This document shows positions 23,701 through 35,700 of a DNA stretch of 64,000 bases, piece after piece (position 1 is the stretch's first letter; each line of letters begins with the position of its first letter). The notes beneath the pieces are model-generated. The model was not told where the DNA came from and did not search any database. It saw nothing but the letters and a program-made list of their open reading frames with translations. The DNA comes from Lepidonotus clava (taxonomy: Eukaryota; Annelida; Polychaeta; Phyllodocida; Polynoidae). A program made the translations under genes and the position numbers. The stretch covers positions 29,369,927 to 29,433,926 of the forward strand of contig OW387136.1 in the NCBI GenBank assembly GCA_936440205.1, in the 5' to 3' direction.

Positions 23701-26700
23701 TAATATAGAGTGATGCCGAGCAGTTCGGAACTGCTCGTGTAAGGTTTATGCACTTGTTTATGCACCACACATATTTACCTGTTGTCGAAATATATCACAA
23801 TGAATAACCCAAGTGATTGACATTCCAGCTGTTGAGAAGACATCACTTATAAACACCTTTCCCATGAACCTGCGCACTCTGCCTCTCGTCCTACCTTTGG
23901 GACTTTCGGTAACTGGGTTACTTCAATTGATATAGGTTTAGTAAAGACAAACTCTCAAAGCATCGTTTCAATTTCAAGACACTAGAGTGGCGCCACTTTA
24001 TTGAAAAAGGTGTCTATCCTTTTAAATGGAAATTTTAATCCCACAAGAGATCAGATTTTGCCGTGCTTTTATTTTGAGCAAGCTTCATTCACCTGACCCG
24101 ATAAGCTGCCTTAATTACCTGACCTTTTGACAACGGACCCCGTCAAGAGTTATCTTATCTCCAATCTAACTATAAGAGATTAGTCTTTACCTATATGTAC
24201 ACAGATCTTTATACATCCATGATGTATAATATAACATTACATTTAAGTCAATTCTAACAACTCTAATCTCTGTACCGAGAATAGATACAAGCACATGTCT
24301 GGGACATTGTAACTTTTTAGTCCCGAACCGTACATCAGTTCTTTTTCCACTATGGCCATCTTGACTTTTCTGAAACGCATAGAAACTCTAGAACTCGCCA
24401 TTGATTTTTGTTGCATTGGTACATATAAGTATTGATCATATAGGTGTTAAGTTACCAATGCAACTAAGGTATAGGTCCGTTTTTGAAGTGGGTCTATTGT
24501 TGTGGACCAGTGGACCATGTAATTGTTTAATTGGTGTGCCCTCTCTGACCCCCAGTGGTGGTCAGACTGTGGGGCCTCCACTCAGTGTCTTCTCATTGGT
24601 CACTGGTGGTAGAGGTAGGAGGGACAAGTATCAGTGATTGACATCCTGTGTCCTATATATAGAGGTATGTCAATGGGGTTAGTTGATGGGGGGGGGGGTT
24701 GGCTCCCTAACACATGGGGCTACCCACACTGCCTTCTGTACACTCATTGGTCAACCTGATTGACCAATAGGACTCCCTCCTATACCTCTGTCCATGCGCT
24801 CAATCAGCCGTGACCCTGGCGGTCTGCACTGTAGGGGGTGGTGGCTCCCTAACACGTGGGGCTCAGACCCGAGACCCACGCTGGCCGGGTAGGGGGAGGA
24901 GGAGGAGAGGTGGGAGGGGGGGTGACCGGCTGGAGCATTCTGCAACACGACGCTCTCTTCACGGAGACTCATTCTCACGGACACATTTCCCGGCGCGGAG
25001 GTAGACGCCTCTGGTGAATGCGGCCGGGGCGCTAAAGTCCGTATGTTGCTTTATCACGCCGTCCGGGAGCTCTAAGCCCCGCCCCCCTGGATAGGTGTGA
25101 AAGTCGCGCAGACGGTCCTGGTGCTCTTTTCCGAGGCTCTGTGCGAGGCCGGGTAGGCTGGTGCCCGCCCCTGTCCGCTACCGCTATACTAGTATATGTC
25201 AATTACCACGGGGAACCAGTGTAGAGGCCGGGTAGGGGGAGGAGGAGGAGAGGTGGGGGGGGGGGGGTGTGACCGGCCGGGGCGACTGGCCGGGTAGGAG
25301 GAGGAGGAGGAGAGGGGGGGGGGGGGGGGGGGTTCTGGCCAGGGTTCTGGCCGGCAATCTTCAGATTTCTAGTATAACATTTAAAAACCACCAATGCAAC
25401 ATCGGCCAGTTTCTGGCCGACAATCTTCAGATTTCTAGTGAAATAACACAGGTTGTTTTACATAGTCTGTCTAAATGTTTTTGAAATGTTGCATGTTATA
25501 AGTGAAGCAGCTTTACTGGTTAACGTATCCAAATATGTTGTTTCTCCCGTGCTGCATACAAAAAGGCTACTTCGCGTACAGTAACTGAATCGACAATAAA
25601 ATTAATGTTTTATAATGGTAAGAAAATAACAGCTACTGTCGAGTGCAGAGGGCTTGCATCTATACTTAAAGATAGACAACAGTAGGCAGGGTGTTATTTG
25701 CAATGTACTCTCCCCTTTCCATGATAGCGGTAGTGAAGTATCGTTCTATAATTATGTCAATTGAAAGGTAATACTTTTTGTCTAATGATATAAATAAAGT
25801 TATAAAGACTGGTCAAATAAAATTGAAAACTATGCTTTACGAATTGTAGATAGGCATATCATGATTTATAAAAGCAAAACAAAAGTGTATAGATAGGTGA
25901 GCCATGGATCTACATGAGGCCTATGATCTAGATTATTTGGAGAATTGTTGTAGAAAGGATTTGCTGTTTATCATGTATCGTGATAATGCCCAGGAAAATA
26001 GATATATCAAAGAATGCATGTCAAACCGTCTGCAACTTAGAAGTTCAAATAAGATTAAGTTGAATACAAAATTTACAGTGAAAACTAAGGTCCAAAAGTG
26101 CACCCCATACACCTACTTTCTTCTTATTTAAGAGGGAGAGGAAGGTTTCTCTCATCTTCTTGAAGCATACCTTTTATTCCCTGTTATACCTAGTATAATG
26201 TTTGTCTCATTTGGTGAGGGATTTTGCTTCAAGTAGAAGAGGACATACATGCACTCTCTGGTGGTATACATCAATACTAAACCTGTATGTGTCCAAGAAG
26301 AAAACCTCACCTTATAAGCCCCATGTGAGATATAACAGGGCTCTTAAAGAGGAAGAGGCGATACCTTCCTCTTCCTCTTAAATAAGAATAAAATAGGTGT
26401 ATGGGGTGCCACAATCACCACTGTACCCATAGTGCAAGTATAGGAATGCCCTACATATGTCTTTTCAAACTGTAAGTTCAAAACAGCAATTCGAATTGAC
26501 GCTTACAAGACAAAAGGTCCTCTCAGCAAAAAGCAATAAGCAATTCAAATTGCTAGTCTGATATGTCACTATCATTATGCTAGAGGTGTTAGTGACAAAT
26601 GGACAATGTAATATGAACACAAATAAGAGCGTGGGCATCCTGATATGAGGTAGAAAGTTATCTGTATAAATGTATTTATTCAGAAACAAAATGCTTTTGG

Positions 26701-29700
26701 CGATCCTGTTGCCTTTCGACAGTGTTTTTTGAACTTTGTGCTGAAATCTCAGAATATTAGAAATTGGATTTTGATATCGAATTTCATATACAATACACGC
26801 TAAGTATTTTCAATTTCAATTTCAATACACGGAACAAATTAAGACTTTTCTTTTGTGTCTGGGTTTATGTGCCTGTAAGCAGATATTTAATGTCTGTTAA
26901 GCTTCACATGCAATTTGATTACCAAGTTCTTATAGTGTCTGAACTACAATTTTTGCTGAGAGGACCTCTTCTCTTTTAAGTGTCAAAGAGCAAGGCCCCT
27001 GAAGCTTTACCATCGGATGTTCTGCTTTGTATAACATCATAGAGCCGTGAAATTGGTGCTAATTGGACCCTCACCTCTCATTCCTCATCTGTCACATCTG
27101 CCCCCTCCCCCAGTGATTGGTCAAGTCACTCCCAACAGAGCATGGCGTTATGGTTGATTGCCCCTGATTGACAGGTGCCGAGGCAGTGAGATGAGTGGGT
27201 GGTGTGTGTGTGTGGGTTTGGTGTGGGGGGTGGGGGGCGGTACACCATTCTGCAACATGCCACTCTCTGTACAGAGTATTCTTACAAACTATTTTCTTGG
27301 GAGTAGAGGTGCAAGTGCTGCAGATTGAGGGTGCACTAGTCCCTATGTGGCCGCTACGTTACTCTCACTCTGTGACGAATTGAACTATAGGATTTTACTT
27401 TACGGTTACCAATTACTGTTAATCTGTTTTCATTATTCCAGTATGCTAGCCCATGTATGTTGCAGTCTTCCTTCCTGTCTTGACCGCAGATCATCTCAGA
27501 ATGTAGATTTTCACTCAAGAGTCGAAAAAGAACACTCATGTGAAAGGATTATATTTATTTAGTCCTAGACGTGTAATATATATCGCTGCACTCCCATTGA
27601 CACTATCAGTCCAGAGGCTTGTCCACTCAACCACATACAACCAACGCTCCTGAGCTCAATCTGCCAGTCTGGCCCTGTTCACCCACCTTGACCCAGTCAG
27701 TAACCTTAGTTTGCAGTGCCACACTCCACGAGGATGTGCCTACTTGGCTTACCTATTACACTCTGAAACTGCTGGCATGCTACACATCTATTTACCTTAA
27801 CGATGACGTGGCCTCTTCACTCTCTGTCCTAGCACTCTGAGAGTCACTCTTAGACCTGATCCATACTTCCCTAGAAGTTAGCTAAGATTTTATGCAGTGG
27901 ACTGACACCCACATCACCCTCTTTGCCAGAAATGATAGTTCTTGAAAACTGAGCCGAGGTGTTGATGCTGCAAAGTAGCAGCCCAGAAGTACAAACGACG
28001 TGTTGATCATGCATAGAAACTCCACAGCAATACCAGAAAATGCCACGCCATTACCAGAAAATGCTGCATCAATACCAGAAAACACTGCGCCGATACCAGA
28101 AAACACTGCAATTAACAGAAAATGCTGCGGCAATATCACAAAACACTGCGCCATTACCAAAAAATGCTGCGCCGATACCAGAAAACACTGTGCCATTACC
28201 AGAAAATGCTGTGCCGATACCAGAAAACAACACGCCATTACTAGAAAATGCCTTACGAATATTAGACATATAGACCTATAACACGGCAAGGGGGTAGCAT
28301 TATGCGACCCATAAGAGTACAGAATTTTCAGTCAAGATAGAGGCTTAAGATGAGAGGGTTTTTATAGAAATAATATGAAAACATTATGGAAACAATGGTA
28401 ATTCTGAATGCCTGACAAAATTACATGTGTACGTAAGGATCTTCCTACACAAAAAATCATAAGAAGGCCAAGTCCTAATCAAAAAAACCAACGGGCTTAT
28501 CCATCCATTGGGGGGCATTTCTGAAAATGGTGGGATTTTTTCTAACCATAGCTTTGTCCTTCTTGGCCACCGTACGTTTCGCCATACGGGTGGGGTTAGG
28601 TAGAGGTATATGCGCCCCTTTTCTTTTCTTTTTGTCTTTTTACCTTCCATATATTAAAATACCATTGCTTCCAATCTTCACCCATCCCCACCTGTTCAAT
28701 GCTAGCTACCATTGGACACACTCCGACACAGAGCAGTTAGAGCCAGAGCCAGAGTGCCGGTTAAGATAAATGCTGGTATAATCACTATGTAATAAAGGCT
28801 TGAACACCAGCACCCAGCATAACGACACCCTAACCACACTATGGCAGCTCCCCTCAGCTACACTAGTGGAGGTCCAATAGGTAGGACACCTGACTGCAAC
28901 GTGGGCAGCCGGGGTTTGCCTGCCGGCTGCGGAATACACTTGAAAAAACACATAAAACAGTTCATCTATAGGTTCAATTGACTGAATCAAAAGAAATCCG
29001 AGTAGAGTAAGCCTGCGCATACACTGATAATGATATGCACAGAAAATTTCCTTAATAACTATCCCTCTTTTCTATAGAATCTCAAAAATGTATGCGTGTC
29101 CCTATCCACAGATTACCTGCATGAGCGGATTTTGTGACTGTGTTTGTATGAAATAAGGTATGCGCAACAGTCGCACGTATAATCAACCCTATGGGCTCTA
29201 GGGCATATGCGAGGGGAGGCGGCCGACCGGGGGATGGTTGCTTTGCAGCAAGTGACAATATCTGAGATAAAAGATACTTAAGGTTTACGTTACGTTACGA
29301 CATGGGTGGCGAGAAGAAACTAATCCGTAGCGCACTCATAGAGGGAAATACCCGTGTATAGCCACCACACCTACCGGACCCCAAGGCAGGGGTCCGGACA
29401 GTCGGAGGCTTCTTGTTACATAGTTATCATCGGTATGGTGTCTGAACATCAGGTTTATTCTTGGCCGACGTTTTACTCTGCCGGTCAATTTGTTGGCTGT
29501 GGAATGTATTGTATGTGTTCCTACCTGAGTCAACGCCCACCGCCAGGCCTTGGAGATGTAAATAACAGGTGTCTGTTATCTACCATAACTTTAGATTGCT
29601 TTAGTTGCCATCACAACAATAGGAATAGTGTTCACAATACCGATAAGATAATTCTGATATTGACACGTTATTTCACAAGCATTTTTGCTGTATCGATGTT

Positions 29701-32700
29701 ATTTCCAATTTTAGTGTCAAATATCATGAATTAGAAAGTAACATAAATAAAAACAGCATGATAGGTTTCGCCGTTGGATGTTTAAGGATAGAGATCAGTG
29801 TCTGATTTTGTTCATAACCCTGATATTTCTATGACTACTGTTAACATATATTTTCGCTCTGCTAAATTTTCACATTTACAGTGATGTGCGAAATACGCGA
29901 AAATATGTACTGCTCGAAAATTACTACGTGTACAGTATATATTTAGGCATATTCTACATCGTATTAAAACTTGGTATCTCGGCTTTCTAATGAAGTCTCA
30001 GTTTATTTTTTTAGCCGTGAAAGGAAAATTGAAATAACTGATAATAAAAACTATATTACTTTAGTTTTTCGAACACAGATTTCCCACTTGATAATACATG
30101 TACCTCGATGATTATTGACATTCTTGAATATGAAAAGAAAAAAAAAGAAAGAAAAAAATCTCGAGGGAAGAGTATCTAGGAAAAAAGATAAATTTGGCAT
30201 TAGTTATTTTTCTGTTATGTAAAACAAACATAATCAGTAATTTTGTATTTTTCATATACTCAAAGAGGTATGATAATCAATTTTTCATATGTGTATCTTA
30301 TATGAAGCAATACGTAGATATTTTTACACAGCCGACCCAAAAAAAGTGTTCGCCTTCGTTATCCATCCTTAGTTGATTGAATTATAACGGCTAATTACTG
30401 TTATCATTATGTAAGCCAGATTTTACAATAATGTGATCTAATAATGAAAAGAAGACCTGAGTGGTCGTCTCGTAAAGTGTATACTGGTGAAAAATGACAT
30501 GATATTATTTTATTCTTATGTATCCAATTGTTCCTTCGTGTCCATTGATTCCGTAGATTATGATTTAATCTTCAGAGAGGTAATGCAGTTTTATTGAAAC
30601 ATTACGAATTCAAAAGTGTATTTAATACGCTGTGATAAGCTAGTCGTTGGCTATTAGGATGCAGGCTGCACAGTTATATTGAATTTTCTTTGCTTCAGGT
30701 GAGACTTAAATTGCTTGGAAAACTGCCAGAAGACGAAACTAAAGCTATTCTCACCAAATTACACTCCTCCCTGAATGCTAAGGTTAGTAAGACAAATACT
30801 ACTTTCGTGTATCACTTTGAGGAAACTATTAGTATGGATCGGACATTGTAAAACGGATAACAATTTAGAAATAAAGATAGCTTGATGAGACATACACCTT
30901 GAGCTTTAAAAAAAGGGGAAAAAACTTGAGCTGTATGGGTTTGATATTATATTGGATAGCAAAACAAAAGTTCCAAAACGATTTTTAGAAGTAGAACGAT
31001 GTTGCAATACACACAAACTAGGTTTTTATAAATAAATTTTTTAAAGGTAACTAATGCCCTAAAACTCATTGGCTTGTTTGTTTTTCATTAGACACCAGAG
31101 GAATTCCTGAAGCAGCTGGATGTCATTTGTGGAAGCGGACATCTGGAAATAATGTTAAAAAAGCCAGATAAAAAGAAAGAGAGGTAAGTTCCAAAATTCT
31201 TAGATATCATAGTCTTGTATGTAACAGTGTTTGGAATCTTTGATTTGTCCTGGTTGATTTCTATATATATCTTTAGTTATTCTCTTTTAACCTAATAATT
31301 CCTTTGGCTCTCCCACATTTTGGGTAAATATCACCATAAACAATTATAAAGGATGTCTTGTGTTTTTCAAACTTCGATATGATGCTTTAAAGAGGAAACT
31401 TAATAACGGTTGAAATTACTGATAATTTCTTTGAATGAATGATTTTCATGACTTCTCTCTGTTACTATTATATACATAATACTAAATTAACCTTTTGCGC
31501 TGATCAAGCTCATTAGGTTTTATGCTTCTGCGATGCCGAATGCCTAGCATGCTTACATAATTAGATCCTAGTCTACATGTTTTGTCTTAACATTCACGAA
31601 CCACGATAACGTAAACTGGCGTCCACCCAAATACAACCACCTTGCAGCGCAGTCAGTTCAAGTTCAACGTGACGTCGGATATAAAATGAAAGAATGCGCA
31701 TTAAAGACCCATTAACCGTGTCTTCTGTTTTAAATTCATGATTAATCAGATTTTTTAATGACCCCGTCTGAAGATAGTCGGATTTTCACAGAATGTAATA
31801 CAGAACGTCAACACGGTTGATGTAATTAAGTCCCCTAACTTGTTGCTAGGCTGTAATTTACTTCCGTACGGTTCAGTTAATTACGACTGAAAGTTTGATA
31901 ACCAGCTTAGTGTGTGTTTAATCTGGACTCCAAAGAACAAATTAGTGTAAAGCTTAGACGTTTCGACTTCGATGCAAGCTAACTAATTTCATTAGTCGAG
32001 GCACAGGGATATCATTCACCCTCTGAAAATAGCCGTTTTTAGAGAGCGCTTGTAAGGTTATCATTTCAAAGCGAGGGCCTTGCGTATTCTGAAACAGAGG
32101 GATACTTTTATTTGTGTGGAGAGCAAACAATGAGTCCAAAGCCACTGAAAATGTTTTCATATCTTTGTTTTATGCTGGAAATTAATCAATTCGAAAAGAC
32201 TATTTTACTGAGTAAAAGTTTGCTTGACGTTGCTAAGGTAGTAAAACGCAAGCGGAAACGTCCACCTACATATTTCTTCACTTTTTGTCTGGAGATGTGG
32301 ATGCTGGCGTTCGTGTGCCTTTTATCATAGCCTTGACGGGTACTAGAGACGGATGTTCGTATTGTCATGCCATATAAATCTGCGTTGCTTTTCTCTTACA
32401 CCTTTCACAAATGAACGTCAACATATGATTCTTAGGTTTTTCCGTAGAGTACAATACTCTTAACGTATTAATTTTGACTCTATACATATTGTGTGCATCT
32501 CATGTATACCTGTCGAAAATTTGACGCGAGTTAACAATAAGAATACTATAGAATTTATTTTAAAATACGGAATTAACATTTTTTTCCTGTTTTTTGGATG
32601 TGTTAGTAATCAGCTGAAGTCCACGTTCCATTTAAAGGCATCTAAATCACCATTTTCTCAAGGCAGATTTTGACTCCGCCCGCCTACATTTGTTGGTCAA

Positions 32701-35700
32701 ATACAATTTAACATGTTTAGCTTGTTGATAATTTGTGTCCCATTTCTTACACAAAGGTGCTACATCATTGATCAGTTCTTTACAGGTATAACCACAGCTT
32801 GACAAAGTCGCTCATTACAGTTGAGAACGTAGGGTCAAATTATTGTCTTTTGTTCGAGTCCCGCGGTAAACACGTATTCATGTTTCCATCAGTAAAGTGG
32901 CCCTCCATTTAGTACGCACGCAAATTTTTTAGACCCCTCCATCTCCCCTTGGGCTAAAGTACAAGAACGTACGCACATTTAAAAAAAACGGACCCCCCGA
33001 CCCCCCCCCCCCCCCCCCTTGCTGCATACATACGTAATGGAAAGCCCCAAACCTACCTCCTGTACCAATCGCTCAAAACAAAAGTTCTTTATTGGGTGGT
33101 CCTTCGTGGGGTGTATCCCTTCATTACTCCCCCCTACACGGCGTACTCCCCAGTAACTCATCCTCTTACCCGTCTCAACGCTCCCCTCCTCTCTTGCAGG
33201 CAGCTGGTGTTCGCCCACCGCCAGGCCCTGGCCGAGCAGCTCAAGGCCGAGGAGCAGCTCGCCATGGGGCTGCACCTGGCCGCCGCCCTGCTCTTCACCG
33301 TGCACACGCAGCACGTGGTGCACGCCCCCGGCCGCTGCGTGCCGGCCGTGCTGGCCGAGCTGCACCCCTACCTGCTCCCCGACCAGAGGGAGCTGCTCGC
33401 CGCCTGCCAAGGTGGGTCAGGGTGCGCGGGGCGTGTTAATCAGTTTATGGATTTTGGTGTTAATAAAGGTGTTGATGTAGCTATGGGTGTTGGTATTGAG
33501 GAAGGGAGTGGGTGTAGGTATGGGTGTAAGTATTAATACGGGTGTGCATGTTGTTATGGATGTTGGTATTAATGGGATGTGGGTATAGGTATGGGTGTAA
33601 GTATTAATAAGAGTGTGCATGTTGTTATGGATGTTGGTATTAATAGGATGTGGGTGTAGGTATGGGCCTAAGTATTAATAAGGGTGTGCATGTTGTTATG
33701 GATGTTGGTATTAATGGGATGTGGGTGTAGGTATGGGTGTAAGTATTAATAAGAGTGTGCATGTTGTTATGGATGTTGGTATTAATAGGATGTGGGTGTT
33801 ACTGTAGGTATGCGTGTAAGTGTTAATGAGAGTGTGTATGTTGGTATGGATGTTGGTGTTAATAAGGATGTAAGTGTAGGTATTAATAAGGGTGTGCGTT
33901 TCGGTATAGATGTTGGTATTAATAGGATGTGGGTGTGCGTGTAAAGGCCCGGACACATATACCAACTCGATCGTCGGGAGTGCTTAAGACCTGATTGTCG
34001 GGGATGGGCCAGTCGGAGGGATATTCCTGGCGCATGGCACATACAATGACCATTTGGTCGGGGGGCTCTGCTATAGTTTCATATAAGGTTATACATTTTA
34101 TGAAAGGCATTTAGCTTAATATAGACTATGCTCATATAATATTTTCAGGGGAAACAATTAATATAATGGACTAAGAAAACGCAATATTTGAAACTTTTTG
34201 ATTTATAGGATATTTCACGGAACAATGCAACATAACTCAACAAACAAAATACCAGATGAAAGCTAATTCTAAGCTTGTTGTAAATATGAATTTCATTTTG
34301 CAATACATCTAGCACTGGTAAAATCATACAGGATATGACATTTTATGACCCGACAGTCTAGTTGTCAATCTTCAGCATTTCATGATTCCCGATCCAACGG
34401 ATCCATCGGGAATAAGGCCCGAATATCGAGTCATAACCCCATGACACATACACCAACTGACCCTCACTCAACTCAACTGTTGAGTTGAGTCGGTATATGT
34501 GTCCGGGCGTTAAGTCTTAAAGGTATTAAGAGGTGACTGCACAAGCACCACCTGGTGTGAAAATTTCAATTCCTTAAATTTTCAAATTAATTTTTTAAGC
34601 ATGAGCACTGGTTAGATTAGAACTTATATCAATGTTAAAAGAAATAGATGTAGCAATGAAACATCAAATTTAAAGGTATATTGGTCTATACCCACTAGCG
34701 CCACCTGGTTAGAAAAATACAATTTCTCAAAATTTAAAAACTGACTATCCTGTATTGGTAGGGGCCTATGTCCACTCAGATTATGAAACATCACTCCTCT
34801 GGATGAAAAATTAACAAGGCCAGAAAGAAATGATGTATACTTGAAAGTACTGAAATTACCCAGTCATGAATATTCAAGAGGCATTGGTTGTTTTATTTCA
34901 TCGGTAACCTCTATTTTTACTGGTCTCTAAATGTTGGGGAGATCCCAAGGCACATCTTGACCAGTTTTGGTTGGGCTCTAATGGATATTGAGTCTCATAG
35001 AGACATGTAAGTGTGGCAAATTTGGTAATTTCCATAGACTTCTATAGTTAAGGCCACTCCCTTCCTCAGGCATTTACTCAGAGATAAGCATGGTGACATA
35101 TGCTTTTTTTGGTTTTAAAATTTTCCCCTTGGTCTGTTGTACCCAATTAAACTTAATTCAGAGATCTGTAATGGATTTCTATTTTTGATTAAACACCTCT
35201 TAATCCCTTTAATGAGAGTGTGTATGTTGGTATGGATGTTGGTGTTAATAAGGATGTGGGTGTAGGTATTAATAAGGGTGTGTGTGTCGGTATAGATGTT
35301 GGTGTTACTGTAGGTATGAGATTTGGGCCTCGTCACTCGTCAGTATGCTATATTGAAATGAAGATGTTTGATCAAATCGTCGGGCAATTTTCCCGGCGAT
35401 TCAAATCAAACATTTACATTTTAATACACAATACTGACAGGCGACCAGGGGAACAAGGCCCAAATCGCCTAGTGTCTATGGGGCATAAGTATTAATAAGG
35501 GTGTGCGTGTCGGTATGGATGTTGGTGTTCATAAGGATGTAGGTGTACGCGCGCGTGGCTGTCCTAAGGCCACGGGCATATTTGTTTAAAAGAATGTAGG
35601 CAAAGCCCCTTACCCACTGGACTGAATCCCCAGCTCAATCGCCGGACGATTTTACGAAAAAGTTGTGATTGTGCGACTGTTTAGATCAAACATGTACATT

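Noticed and set aside
24810-25394. Gly/Arg- or Pro-rich short frames
   Set aside because: Translations of G-rich simple sequence, not genes.
28000-28289. Reading frames of 66-135 codons on both strands
   Set aside because: They coincide with the 21-bp minisatellite and have repetitive products.
32979-33439. Frames of 115-143 codons overlapping the UFL1 exon at 33200-33411
   Set aside because: Shadows of a GC-rich real exon; only the frame continuous with neighbouring UFL1 exons matches the family.
33417-34042. Thr/Ile-rich frames on the minus strand
   Set aside because: Translations of the GT-rich minisatellite.
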